Below, piece after piece: positions 32,369-41,753 of a stretch of 64,000 bases of DNA (its first letter is position 1; every line of letters starts with the position of its first letter). The notes beneath the pieces are model-generated. The model was given only the letters and a program-made list of their open reading frames with translations. It had not been told where the DNA came from and did not search any database. The stretch covers positions 4,340,001 through 4,404,000 of the forward strand of contig NZ_CP090366.1 of NCBI RefSeq assembly GCF_021432085.1, in the 5' to 3' direction. Source of the DNA: Stutzerimonas kunmingensis. Its GTDB lineage: Bacteria > Pseudomonadota > Gammaproteobacteria > Pseudomonadales > Pseudomonadaceae. The position numbers and the translations under genes are program-made.

Positions 32369-33973
32369 ATGGCCTGGAGCGATAAATTGTTCAAAAAATG
32401 TGCATTTCGTCTTGCCGTCTGGCTCTGCCTCGCCCCGATCGCGGCCTCGGCAGAGCCGCTCGTCGCGCCGCCGACGCCGCTCGAAACCGCGCTGACAAAC
32501 CTGCCAGAGCTCTGCACGGCGATGCCGGACAGGCCGGAGCCAGAGGCGCTGCAGCGACTGTCGGCATTCTATGCAGCCGTGCATCACCAACCGGTGTGGA
32601 ATTCCTATGCGACGCTCGACGGCTTGCTGCAGCAGCTCGCGCAACTGGCCGATGACGGTCTGGACCCGGCGCAGTATCAGCCGGCGCGCATACGCGAGCA
32701 GCTCTATCAGTCTTCGACCGCGCCGCTGCATCGCGAATGCGCTGACATCCTCACCAGCCACGCCTATCTGGAAGCGCTGCACCATCTGGCCCGTGGCCGC
32801 CTGCGCCAGGCCGATGTCGAGCCGATCTGGCGCAGCCCCGACGCCGCGGAGCGCGACGATAGCCAGCAATTGCTGCAGATCGCCGTGCAGGGCCTTACCG
32901 ATCTGCCGCAGGCCTTCGAGCGCGCCCGCCCGGCCCTTGCGCTGTACCGCGACTTGCGCGCCGCCTATGCGCGGTTGCGCCTGGCGCCGCTGCCCGCCTG
33001 GCGGCCATTGCCGGACGGCACGACGCTGCGACCCGGCATGAGCGATGAACGTGTGCCGCTGCTGCGCGAAATGCTGCTCGCCGGCGCCGCCAGTACGGCG
33101 GCGCTGGAGCCGCGCTACGACGACGAGCTGGTCGAGGCGGTGCGCCGCTTTCAGACGCGACATGGCTTGGAAGCCGACGGCGTGATCGGCGCCGGCACTC
33201 TGGCTGCATTGAACGTCAGCCCGGCCAGCCGTCTCGATCAGGTGCGTATCAATCTGGAGCGCCTGCGCTGGATCAGCCGGGACATCGAGCCGCAATCGCT
33301 GCTGGTGGATATCGCCGGCGCACGGCTGATCTACTACCGCGACAGCTGCCCGTTCTGGCACACGCGCACCCAGGTCGGCCGCCAGACGCGGCAGACGCCG
33401 CCGCTGAAATCGCAGATCACCCGACTCACGCTCAACCCCACCTGGACCGTACCTCCGACCATCCTGCAGCAGGACAAGCTGCCGTTGATCCGCGAGGACG
33501 CCGGCTACCTCGCGCGTCACGGGATGCGCGTGCTCGATGCCCAGGGCAACGACCTGGACCCGGCCAGCATCGACTGGCATGCACCGCGCAACATCATGCT
33601 GCGCCAGGAGGCAGGTCCGGCCAATCCGCTCGGACAGGTGGCGATCCGCTTCGCCAACCCGTTCTCGGTGTACCTGCACGATACGCCGAGCAAGCCGCTG
33701 TTCGATCTCAGCCAGCGTGCCCTCAGCTCCGGCTGCGTGCGCGTCGAAGGGGCGCTGCAGCTGGTCGATCTGCTACTCGACGAAGACGAGCGCGAGACCG
33801 TCGCCAGACTGCTGCAGACCGGCAAGACCCACGAGTACCGCCTGGCGCGCCGCACGCCGATCCTGATGGCCTACTGGACCGCGGCCGTCGACGACACCGG
33901 CCAGCTGCGCTATCGCCCGGACATTTACCAGCGCGATGCCGCGCTCCTCAGGGCGCTGGACGCGGCGCGTTAG
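32369..33973 (+). CDS. L,D-transpeptidase, YcbB/LdtD type
   Basis: 534 residues from ATG 32369. A signal peptide (AVWLCLAPIAASA) is followed by a helical scaffold domain (about 40-230), a PG_binding_1 domain (YDDELVEAVRRFQTRHGLEADGVIG as two motifs) and a YkuD catalytic domain. The active site appears as FDLSQRALSSGCVRVEGA. This architecture matches E. coli YcbB (615 residues), which forms 3-3 crosslinks in peptidoglycan. It is divergent from the smaller YkuD_2 gene. Confidence 0.87.
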   Translation: MAWSDKLFKKCAFRLAVWLCLAPIAASAEPLVAPPTPLETALTNLPELCTAMPDRPEPEALQRLSAFYAAVHHQPVWNSYATLDGLLQQLAQLADDGLDPAQYQPARIREQLYQSSTAPLHRECADILTSHAYLEALHHLARGRLRQADVEPIWRSPDAAERDDSQQLLQIAVQGLTDLPQAFERARPALALYRDLRAAYARLRLAPLPAWRPLPDGTTLRPGMSDERVPLLREMLLAGAASTAALEPRYDDELVEAVRRFQTRHGLEADGVIGAGTLAALNVSPASRLDQVRINLERLRWISRDIEPQSLLVDIAGARLIYYRDSCPFWHTRTQVGRQTRQTPPLKSQITRLTLNPTWTVPPTILQQDKLPLIREDAGYLARHGMRVLDAQGNDLDPASIDWHAPRNIMLRQEAGPANPLGQVAIRFANPFSVYLHDTPSKPLFDLSQRALSSGCVRVEGALQLVDLLLDEDERETVARLLQTGKTHEYRLARRTPILMAYWTAAVDDTGQLRYRPDIYQRDAALLRALDAAR

Positions 33974-34137
33974 CGCAACGCTGACGACCCGGTGCGGGCA
34001 CCCGCGCGGCGTTCCGTTCGTCGGGAGTTTCGTCGCCTGCTGCCTGAACCAAGCAGGCTCGGCGTAGTCTTTTGCTGACCGCTCGACACACCCGCCGCTG
34101 AAGGGTGGTCGACTGACAGACCCGTCTGAATTACTCA

Positions 34138-37100
34138 GTGCCATGGATAGCCGAGCAGGACACCTTGAACGCCGAACACAGCGCCCTCACAGCGACCTGG
34201 AATGAAGCTGAACGGCTGATCGCATTGGCTCGTTATGCCGCGCTCGACGCCTCGTGCGACGCGGAGCTGGATGAGCTTGCCGCCATGGCTGCGGACCTCT
34301 GTGCCTGTCCGGCGGCGGCGATCCATTTCATCGATGACCAGTACCAGTACTGCAAGGGCGCCTTCGCGCTCCAGCGCGAGCCCGTTCCGCTCGCGCGCTC
34401 GCTCTGTGCCCGCGCGATCCTGCAATCCGAGCCGCTGATCACCAGGCACAGCGGCGAGCTCAGCGCACCCGTGGAAATGCCACGTCTCGCCGCAGGCGAG
34501 CCCGCTCGCTTCTATGCCGCGGCGATCCTGCGCGACGACGACGGCCTGCCGCTGGGTACGCTGTGCGTCTGCGACCGCCAGCCACGCGAGCTCTCGCCAC
34601 GTCAGGGTGCGCAACTGCAGGCAGTGGCACGCCAGGTCATGGCGCTGCTGGAACTGCGGCGCTTGCGCGGCGAAGACGCGCGCAGCCGCCAGATCATCGA
34701 CAGCGCCCAGGACTACGCCATTCTCGCCAGCGATCCGCGCGGGTGCATCACCAGCTGGAACAGCGGTGCGCAGCGCATGCTCGGCTGGACTGCCAAAGAG
34801 ATGATTGGCCAGCCGCTCGCCCGCATCTTCACCGAAGAGGATTGCGCACAACACGCCCCTGAGCAGGAAATGCGCACGGCACGCGAGAAAGGCAGCGCCA
34901 TCGATGAGCGCTGGCACCAGCGCAAGGACGGTTCCCGCTTCTGGGCCAGTGGAGTGCTTACCCCGCTTTTGCACGACGGCAAGACGCAGGGCTTCGTCAA
35001 AATTCTCCGCGATTTGACCGAAGCGCGTCTGCAGCAGAGCTTCGCCCGGGAAATGGAGGAGCGCTACCGCACGCTGGTCGACCTCAGCCCACAGGTGGTC
35101 TGGCAATGCGATGCCGATGGCAGCCTGAGCTATTGCAACAGCTACTGGTGCGAATTCACCGGCCTGGACGAGCAGCAATCACGTGGCGACGGCTGGCTTG
35201 TCGCAGTCTCCGCGAACGATCGCCAGCGTACGGCCGAACAATGGCAGGCCGCGCTGCAACGCCAACTACCGTTCAAGCTCGAACTGCCCCTGCGCGACAT
35301 CGATGGCCAGCCGCGTTGGTTCCAGGTCAGCGCTGCACCGATCTACGATGCCGACGGACAATTGCTGCACTGGGTCTGCGTGGCCCAGGACGTCGACAGC
35401 CGCCGGCGCTCGGAGATGCAGCGGCTGGAGAGCGAAGCCTTCACCCGCCTGTTGCTGGATTCGGCCAACGAAGGTTTCTACTCCATCGACCGCGGCGGCA
35501 TGGTCACCCTGTGCAATGATGCCTTCCTCAACCTGCTGGGCTTCGCCAGCCGCGAGGAAGTGCTAGGCCGCCAGCTGCACCATGTGATCCATCACAGCCA
35601 TCCGGACGGCAGCCCGTACCCGGTGCAGGACTGCCCGATCCAGCACACCGCCACGACCGGCGAACCACGCCACGTCGAGCACGAACTGTTCTTCCGCGTC
35701 GACGGCAGCAGCCTGCCGGTGGAATACCGGGTCGCGCCGATCTACCGCGACGGCGAGCTGCAGGGCGCCATCTGCACCTTCAGCGACATCAGTGAGCGCA
35801 CCCAGCACCAGGCATTGCAGGCTTTTCTTCTCGAACTGAGCGATTGTCTGCAGGCTTGCAGCGAGCGGGTCGATGTCTGCTGCGTACTCGACGAGCGCCT
35901 GGCCCGGCTGACGCACTGTGACTGCATCGCCTGGGGGACCGTGAAGGACGGCACGCTGGCCGTGAAACAGGAATGGCTGGCTGCGGATGCTCCGAGCCGG
36001 ATAGGGCGTCATAGCCTGGAAGCGGACGCCGCCGGTTTCATCGACCGCCTGCCAGACGAAAACCTGGTCGTGCTCGAGGAAGACACGTCAGGCAGTGACT
36101 CGCTGCTGCAACATCTGGCCGCCCGCTCGGTCCTGTTCACCGAGCTGCCAGGTGTCGAGTCCGGCACCCAGCCCGCGCTGCTCATGTTCATCCGCAGCCA
36201 GCCGCTGCCGTGGAGCCCGGATGACATAGGCCTGGCGCGCGAGGTGCTGGAGCGCATCCGTGCCGCGGCCGAGCGCATGCGGGCCAGCAAGGCCCTGCGC
36301 GAAGCCGAGCAGCGCATCAGCCTCGCCAACGAGATCGCCTCGATCGGCGTCTGGGAATACCGCGACAGCCATCATTCGCTGCACTGGGACGCACAACTCA
36401 AGGCCATGGCCGGGCTGGCGCCGGATGAGCCGGGGCTGGGTGTGCACGAGATTCTTGCGCGGATCCATCCGGACGACCGCAGCGTGCTGCTCAAGGCGCT
36501 GGGCGAGACCCTGGCGGGACGTGGCGACGGCGAGTTCCAGCTCGACTACCGCATCTTCGATACCCGCATCGGCGAGTTCGTCTGGCTCGCCAATCGTGGC
36601 CGCCGGCTCGTCGATTCCAGCGGCAAGGTGCGCATCCTCGGTACCGCGCGCAACATCACCGCCGAACGCAACGCTGCCGAACGCATGCTGCGCATGAACG
36701 AGATGCTCGAAGAGCAGATCAAGGATCGCCAGCAGGCCGAACAGCGTCAGACCGCGCTGATCGAACTGGGCGACCTGCTGCGCGAGCAGCACGACAGCCA
36801 GACCATTGCGCATGCCGCGGTGAGCGTGATCGGCCGCACCATCGGTGTTTCCCGCGTGCTGTTCGCCAGTGTCGATGCACCGAGCCAGAGCGCCACCATC
36901 GAGCGCTACTGGAGCGACGGCAGTTCGGACAGCAGCAGCGAAGTGGTGCATTTCGCCGATTACGGGGACTTCTTCTACGATCTGCAGGAGAACGAACTGG
37001 TCGTGATCGAAGACGTGCTGCACGATGCCCGCACTGCCAGCCATGCGGAGAACTTCGCCGAAAGCCAGATCCGCAGCATCGTCTGCGTCCCGCTGTTCGA

Positions 37101-38874
37101 GCAGGGCCGCATTTCCGCCGTGATGATGCTGCTCGAAGAACAGCCGCGCGGCTGGCTCGACGACGACATCTCGTTCATCCGCGAAGTCGCCGACCGCGCC
37201 TGGACCGCCGATGAGCGCATGCGCGCCGAACGCGCATTGCGGGAGAGCGAAGAGCAGTTCCGCACCCTCGCCGACAACATGAGCCAGTTCGCCTGGATGG
37301 CCGACCCCAGCGGCCACATCTACTGGTACAACAAGCGCTGGTACGACTACACCGGCACCACCGACGAAGCCATGCGCGCCCTTGGCTGGCGCACGGTGAA
37401 CCACCCGGACCATCATGAGCGGGTCAGCGCCTCGATGAAGCGCGCCTTTGCCATCGGCTCGATCTGGGAAGAAACCTTTCCGTTGCGCGGCAAGGACGGC
37501 AAGTACCGCTGGTTCCTCTCCCGCGCGCTGCCGATTCGCGACGACTTCGGCCAGGTTACCCACTGGTTCGGCACCAATACTGATGTCACTGCCCAGGTTG
37601 CCGCCGAAGAGGCGCTGCGTGAACTCAACGACAGCCTTGAGCGCCGGGTTGCCGAACGTACCCGCGAGCTGGCGGCGATCAACAGCCGGCTGCACATCGA
37701 GATGGCCGAGCGCGAGCGCGCCGAAGAAGCGCTGCGCCACGCGCAGAAGATGGAAGCCATCGGGCAACTCACTGGCGGCCTGGCGCACGACTTCAACAAC
37801 ATGCTGACCGGCGTGCTCGGCGCGCTCGACCTGATCCAGCGGCGTGTCGCCGGCGGCAATACCGGCGATCTCGACCGCTACATCGACGCCGCGACCACCT
37901 CGGCCAACCGTGCCGCGGCGCTGACCCATCGCCTGCTGGCCTTTGCCCGTCGCCAGTCGCTGGACCCCAAACCGGTCGACGTGAACCTGCTGGTGGTGTC
38001 GATGGAGGACATGCTGCGTCGCACCATGGGCGAGCACATCCGTCTGGAAGTCGAGCTGCAGGCAGATGCCTGGCTCGCTTACACCGACGGCCACCAACTG
38101 GAAAACGCCCTGCTCAACCTGGTGATCAATGCCCGGGATGCCATGCCCGATGGCGGACGCCTCGGGGTGAACACGCGCAATGTACGGATCCAACAGCGCC
38201 AGCCGGACGCCCCCGAACCGGGCGACTACGTGGTGCTGAGCGTCACCGACAACGGCTCCGGCATGTCGGCTCAGACCATCGCCAAGGCATTCGATCCATT
38301 CTTCACCACCAAACCGATCGGCCAGGGCACCGGCCTAGGCCTGTCGATGGTCTACGGCTTCGCCAAGCAGACCGGTGGTCACGTGCGCATCGACAGCACG
38401 CTGGGCGAAGGCACGCAGGTCATCCTCTACCTGCCGCGCAACGAGGCCCAGGACGAGCTACCGCCTGCAGCGTCGCAATCGACGGAGGTGCCGAGCGCGA
38501 CGAACGGGGAGATCGTGCTGGTGGTGGAGGACGAGGCCGCCGTGCGCATGCTCGTCGTGGAGGTGCTGCAGGAGCTGGGCTACCAGGTGCTGGAAGCGGT
38601 CGATGCGAATGGCGCGCTGCCCTACCTGCACAGCGATCAGCGCCTCGATCTGCTGGTCACCGATTTCGGCCTGCCCGGCCTGAACGGACGGCAGCTGGTG
38701 GAAAGCGCGCGACAGCACCGCCCCGAACTGAAGGTGCTCTTCATCACCGGCTATGTACCGGACGACGAGATGCGTAACGACTTCCTCGCACCCGGCATGG
38801 ATATCCTCGCCAAACCGTTCAGCATCGACATCCTCGCTGCCCGCATCCGGCGCCTGATCGACGGGCGCGACTAG
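34138..38874 (+). CDS. Large cytosolic PAS/GAF hybrid histidine kinase
   Basis: 1578 residues if GTG 34138 is used; TTG 34165 with AGGA upstream is an alternative. No TM segment is seen. Order: GAF (~25-165), three PAS domains (~178-550), GAF (~560-720), PAS (~730-860), GAF (~870-1030), PAS (~1035-1165), coiled-coil, HisKA with the H-box GGLAHDFNNMLTGVLGALD (His near 1216), HATPase (N-box NLVINARDAMPDGG, G-box GTGLGLSMVYGF) and a C-terminal receiver (VEDE near 1461, acceptor Asp in VTDFGLPGLNG near 1508). The HDFNN H-box type is typical of hybrid kinases whose receiver is the final output. Signals are unknown. No partner regulator is adjacent. Confidence 0.88.
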   Translation: MPWIAEQDTLNAEHSALTATWNEAERLIALARYAALDASCDAELDELAAMAADLCACPAAAIHFIDDQYQYCKGAFALQREPVPLARSLCARAILQSEPLITRHSGELSAPVEMPRLAAGEPARFYAAAILRDDDGLPLGTLCVCDRQPRELSPRQGAQLQAVARQVMALLELRRLRGEDARSRQIIDSAQDYAILASDPRGCITSWNSGAQRMLGWTAKEMIGQPLARIFTEEDCAQHAPEQEMRTAREKGSAIDERWHQRKDGSRFWASGVLTPLLHDGKTQGFVKILRDLTEARLQQSFAREMEERYRTLVDLSPQVVWQCDADGSLSYCNSYWCEFTGLDEQQSRGDGWLVAVSANDRQRTAEQWQAALQRQLPFKLELPLRDIDGQPRWFQVSAAPIYDADGQLLHWVCVAQDVDSRRRSEMQRLESEAFTRLLLDSANEGFYSIDRGGMVTLCNDAFLNLLGFASREEVLGRQLHHVIHHSHPDGSPYPVQDCPIQHTATTGEPRHVEHELFFRVDGSSLPVEYRVAPIYRDGELQGAICTFSDISERTQHQALQAFLLELSDCLQACSERVDVCCVLDERLARLTHCDCIAWGTVKDGTLAVKQEWLAADAPSRIGRHSLEADAAGFIDRLPDENLVVLEEDTSGSDSLLQHLAARSVLFTELPGVESGTQPALLMFIRSQPLPWSPDDIGLAREVLERIRAAAERMRASKALREAEQRISLANEIASIGVWEYRDSHHSLHWDAQLKAMAGLAPDEPGLGVHEILARIHPDDRSVLLKALGETLAGRGDGEFQLDYRIFDTRIGEFVWLANRGRRLVDSSGKVRILGTARNITAERNAAERMLRMNEMLEEQIKDRQQAEQRQTALIELGDLLREQHDSQTIAHAAVSVIGRTIGVSRVLFASVDAPSQSATIERYWSDGSSDSSSEVVHFADYGDFFYDLQENELVVIEDVLHDARTASHAENFAESQIRSIVCVPLFEQGRISAVMMLLEEQPRGWLDDDISFIREVADRAWTADERMRAERALRESEEQFRTLADNMSQFAWMADPSGHIYWYNKRWYDYTGTTDEAMRALGWRTVNHPDHHERVSASMKRAFAIGSIWEETFPLRGKDGKYRWFLSRALPIRDDFGQVTHWFGTNTDVTAQVAAEEALRELNDSLERRVAERTRELAAINSRLHIEMAERERAEEALRHAQKMEAIGQLTGGLAHDFNNMLTGVLGALDLIQRRVAGGNTGDLDRYIDAATTSANRAAALTHRLLAFARRQSLDPKPVDVNLLVVSMEDMLRRTMGEHIRLEVELQADAWLAYTDGHQLENALLNLVINARDAMPDGGRLGVNTRNVRIQQRQPDAPEPGDYVVLSVTDNGSGMSAQTIAKAFDPFFTTKPIGQGTGLGLSMVYGFAKQTGGHVRIDSTLGEGTQVILYLPRNEAQDELPPAASQSTEVPSATNGEIVLVVEDEAAVRMLVVEVLQELGYQVLEAVDANGALPYLHSDQRLDLLVTDFGLPGLNGRQLVESARQHRPELKVLFITGYVPDDEMRNDFLAPGMDILAKPFSIDILAARIRRLIDGRD

Positions 38875-38940
38875 CGGCAACCGGAACTCTCCTTCGCCCA
38901 TCGCACTCTCAGAAGAACGATAGCAAGGAGGTTTCCGCTC

Positions 38941-39249
38941 ATGCGCAAGACACTTTTCGCAGCGTTCACCCTGGCGTTGGTGCCGGTTGGCAGCGCCGTG
39001 GCCGATGGCCTGGTCCGCGACATTCTCTCCTCGGGTGCGACCACAGCATCCACCTACATGACCTTCAAGGACGACAAGCTGGTGATACCTGCGCGCGAGG
39101 ATGCAGGCAGCTTCGTGGCCAGCAACGGCGAGATCCGCGGCCCGTATCTGGAAGCCATGCTGCAGCAACTGCGCAGCGAGCAGCCGCAGCTGGAAGCCAC
39201 CGACATGGAGCTGGCCAGCGCGATCCTCGCGGCCGAACAGCTTCAATAG
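38941..39249 (+). CDS. DUF2388 family small exported protein
   Basis: 102 residues with a signal peptide (MRKTLFAAFTLALVPVGSAVADG). The mature part holds SSGATTASTYMTFKDDKLV and the conserved REDAGSFVASNGEIRGPYLEA pattern typical of DUF2388, a Pseudomonas-specific family of unknown function. The segment AAGGAGG lies upstream of the ATG, a very strong ribosome-binding site. It is followed by osmC 42 bp later. Confidence 0.82.
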   Translation: MRKTLFAAFTLALVPVGSAVADGLVRDILSSGATTASTYMTFKDDKLVIPAREDAGSFVASNGEIRGPYLEAMLQQLRSEQPQLEATDMELASAILAAEQLQ

Positions 39250-39291
39250 CGGCACGCTGAACCCATTCACGCATTCATTCGAGGTCAGTTC

Positions 39292-39717
39292 ATGAAGAAG
39301 AGCGCTTCCGCCGTCTGGCAAGGCGGCCTGAAAGACGGCAAGGGCACCATCAGCACTCAGAGCGGTGCACTGAAGGACAACCCCTACGGCTTCAACACTC
39401 GCTTCGAAGACACGCCGGGGACCAATCCGGAAGAGCTGATCGGCGCGGCCCATGCCGGCTGCTTCTCGATGGCCCTGTCGATGATGCTGGGCCAGGCCGG
39501 GCTGACCGCCGAACGCATCGACACCCGTGCCGAGGTCACACTCGACAAGGATGGTGAAGGCTTCAGCATCACGGCGATCGATCTCACCCTCAAGGCGCGG
39601 ATTCCGGGTGCGGATGACGCGCAGTTCCAGCAGATCGCCAATCAGGCGAAGGAAGGCTGCCCGGTATCCAAGGTACTCAACGCTCGCATCAGCCTGAACG
39701 CGACGCTGGAAGGCTGA
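39292..39717 (+). CDS. osmC: OsmC-type peroxiredoxin
   Basis: 141 residues. It fits OsmC: SAVWQGGLKDGKGTIST at the N-terminus, TNPEELIGAAHAGCFSMALS with the first redox Cys, and AKEGCPVSKVL with the second. It reduces organic hydroperoxides and is usually induced by osmotic stress or stationary phase. It is followed by a strong terminator. Confidence 0.93.
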   Translation: MKKSASAVWQGGLKDGKGTISTQSGALKDNPYGFNTRFEDTPGTNPEELIGAAHAGCFSMALSMMLGQAGLTAERIDTRAEVTLDKDGEGFSITAIDLTLKARIPGADDAQFQQIANQAKEGCPVSKVLNARISLNATLEG

Positions 39718-39748
39718 CCGCGCCTCCATCGCGCGAAGCTCGGGCGCA

Positions 39749-39784
39749 AAAAAAACGCCACACCGTTGCCGGTGTGGCGTTTTC
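39749..39784. terminator. Bidirectional intrinsic terminator
   Basis: An 11-bp perfect stem (AACGCCACACC / GGTGTGGCGTT) with a 6-nt loop, an A-run on the left and TTTT on the right. It sits between convergent osmC and the TRAP substrate-binding gene and can serve both. Confidence 0.9.
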
Positions 39785-39800
39785 GCATCCGGGGTAGTTA

Positions 39801-40907
39801 TCAGCCGCGGATGTTGTAGATGTCCTTCTCGTTCAGCTCGGCGTATTCATACAACCGCTTGAGATAGGCACTCTGCTGCTCCCACACCTTGGCCGCCACC
39901 GGATCGGCGTTGGCGGAGGCGTCGACCACTTCAGCCGCCACTTCCTTCAGGCGGGACAGCACTTCGTCCGGCAGGCGGCGTACTTCGACGCCCTGCTCGC
40001 GCAGTTGCTCCAGCGCTTCCATGTTCTTGGCGTTGTAGTCATCGAGCATGTCGCCGTTGACGTCACGCGCCGCGGCACGAACGATGGCCTTCAGATCATC
40101 CGGCAGGGTTTCCCAGGCCTTGAGATTGACGTCCAGCTCGAAGGTGACGTTCGGCTCCTGCCAGCCCGGGGTGTAGTAGTACTTGGAAGCCTTGTGCAGA
40201 CCCAGGGCCAGATCGTTGTACGGGCCGATCCACTCGGTGGCGTCGATCGCGCCGGTCTGCAGGGCGGTGAAGATCTCGCCAGCCGGCATGTTCACCACGG
40301 TACCGCCCATCTTGGTCAGCACTTCGCCGCCCAGGCCCGGGGTACGCATCTTCAGACCCTTGAAGTCGTCGACCGAATTGATTTCCTTGTTGAACCAGCC
40401 GGCGGTCTGCACGCCGGTGGCACCACAGGCCATCGGCAGTACGCCGTAGGGCTTGTAGACCTCTTCCCACAGCTGCATGCCGCCGCCACGATGCAGCCAG
40501 GCATTCATTTCCTGCGCGTTCGGGCCGAACGGCAGGGCGCAGAAGAACTGCGCGGCCGGGACCTTGCCTTTCCAGTAGTAAGGTGCGCCATGACCCATTT
40601 CGGCGGTGCCGCGCGATACCGCGTCGAACACTTCCAGCGCCGGGACCAGCTCGCCGGCGGCATAGACCTTGACCTTCAGCCGGCCACCGCTCATTTCGTT
40701 GACCAGATTGGCGAAGCGCTCGGCACCGACGCCTACGCCAGGGAAGTTCTTCGGCCAGGAGGTGACCATCTTCCAGTTGAATGTCTGCTGTTCGCTGGCC
40801 TGCTTGCTTTCGCCCGCTGCCGGCTTCTCGCTCTTGTCATTGCAGCCAGCCAGAGCGGTTGCCGCCAGGCCTACGCCAGCGGCGGTGAGAATGTCACGAC
40901 GTTTCAT
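39801..40907 (-). CDS. TRAP transporter substrate-binding protein (TakP-like)
   Basis: 368 residues. The N-terminus MKRRDILTAAGVGLAATALA carries a twin Arg and a lipobox-like LAGC at Cys22, so it is exported by Tat and possibly lipidated. The body fits DctP/TakP solute-binding proteins: MVTSWPKNFPGVGVGAERFA, GVQTAGWFNKEI, FKGLKMRTPGLGGEV and TEWIGPYNDLALGLHKASKYY. The last segment resembles the 2-oxoacid-binding TakP branch, so a keto acid is a reasonable guess. It is divergent from the dctQ-dctM genes. Confidence 0.87.
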   Translation of the reverse strand: MKRRDILTAAGVGLAATALAGCNDKSEKPAAGESKQASEQQTFNWKMVTSWPKNFPGVGVGAERFANLVNEMSGGRLKVKVYAAGELVPALEVFDAVSRGTAEMGHGAPYYWKGKVPAAQFFCALPFGPNAQEMNAWLHRGGGMQLWEEVYKPYGVLPMACGATGVQTAGWFNKEINSVDDFKGLKMRTPGLGGEVLTKMGGTVVNMPAGEIFTALQTGAIDATEWIGPYNDLALGLHKASKYYYTPGWQEPNVTFELDVNLKAWETLPDDLKAIVRAAARDVNGDMLDDYNAKNMEALEQLREQGVEVRRLPDEVLSRLKEVAAEVVDASANADPVAAKVWEQQSAYLKRLYEYAELNEKDIYNIRG

Positions 40908-41201
40908 GAGGTTACTCCTTGTTATTTGTTCTTATTGCGCAACGGCAAGGCTACGCTTTTTGCCGGACCGCCTTGCGCCTTTCGTTCCGTTTCGAGTCCC
41001 TGAGTCAGGCTGACCGCTGACTCGTACGGCGAAACCTGCGCCGGAAATGCATCCGCCACTCCGGGCTCGACTAACATTAGAGCCTCCGGCGCCTCAAGCC
41101 TAGCGCATAAGCTAAAAGTCGTAGGCCGATTGCTGCAAGACGCCAGTACTGCAAGAATCGCCCTCTCCCGCCAACCTTGCGTCTCCTAAGAAGGACTACA
41201 A

Positions 41202-41753
41202 ATGTCCCAGAGCCCCCCGCCCCTGCTGCGCGTGGCTGGTCTCATCGATGCGTTCAACATGCGCCTCGGCCAGCTCTGTGCCTGGATCACCCTGTTTCTT
41301 GTCATCGGTACCGCCGTCGTGGTGGTCCTGCGCTACGGTTTCGGCATCGGCGCCATCGCCCTGCAGGAAGCGGTAATGTACGGCCATGCGCTGGTGTTCA
41401 TGGGCGCCGCCGCCTGGACCCTGCAGCGCAACGGCCACGTTCGCGTCGACATCTTCTATCAGAAGTTCAGCAGTCGCAGGCAGACCGTCGTCGACGGTCT
41501 TGGCCACCTGCTCTTTCTGCTGCCGGTCTGCCTGTTCCTCGGCTGGAACAGCTGGGATTACGTCACCAGTTCCTGGGCGACTCACGAAGGTTCCAACGAG
41601 TCGGGCGGGCTGAAGTTCGTCTACCTGCAGAAGAGCATCATCCTGCTGCTGGTCGGCAGCCTCGCCATGCAGGGCCTTTCCGACCTGATCAAGGCCGGCT
41701 ACCGCCTGGCCGGTCGTTTGCCTGAAGCAGAGCAGGAGGTGGAGCATGGGTGA
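41202..41753 (+). CDS. dctQ: TRAP transporter small permease (DctQ)
   Basis: 183 residues with four TM helices (e.g. LCAWITLFLVIGTAVVVVL, LLFLLPVCLFLGW). It contains the DctQ pattern GIGAIALQEAVMYGHALVF and NGHVRVDIFYQKF. It pairs with the large permease to form the membrane part of the transporter. AGAAGGA precedes the ATG. It overlaps dctM by 8 bp. Confidence 0.88.
   Translation: MSQSPPPLLRVAGLIDAFNMRLGQLCAWITLFLVIGTAVVVVLRYGFGIGAIALQEAVMYGHALVFMGAAAWTLQRNGHVRVDIFYQKFSSRRQTVVDGLGHLLFLLPVCLFLGWNSWDYVTSSWATHEGSNESGGLKFVYLQKSIILLLVGSLAMQGLSDLIKAGYRLAGRLPEAEQEVEHG

Noticed and set aside
36088..38193. 701-codon frame antisense to the hybrid kinase
   Set aside because: The sense strand has clear PAS, GAF and kinase motifs; the antisense product is Gly/Ala/His-rich noise.
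40908..41201. Sigma-54 promoter upstream of the TRAP genes
   Set aside because: A partial GG-N10-GC-like sequence near 41125 does not keep the required spacing and bases.
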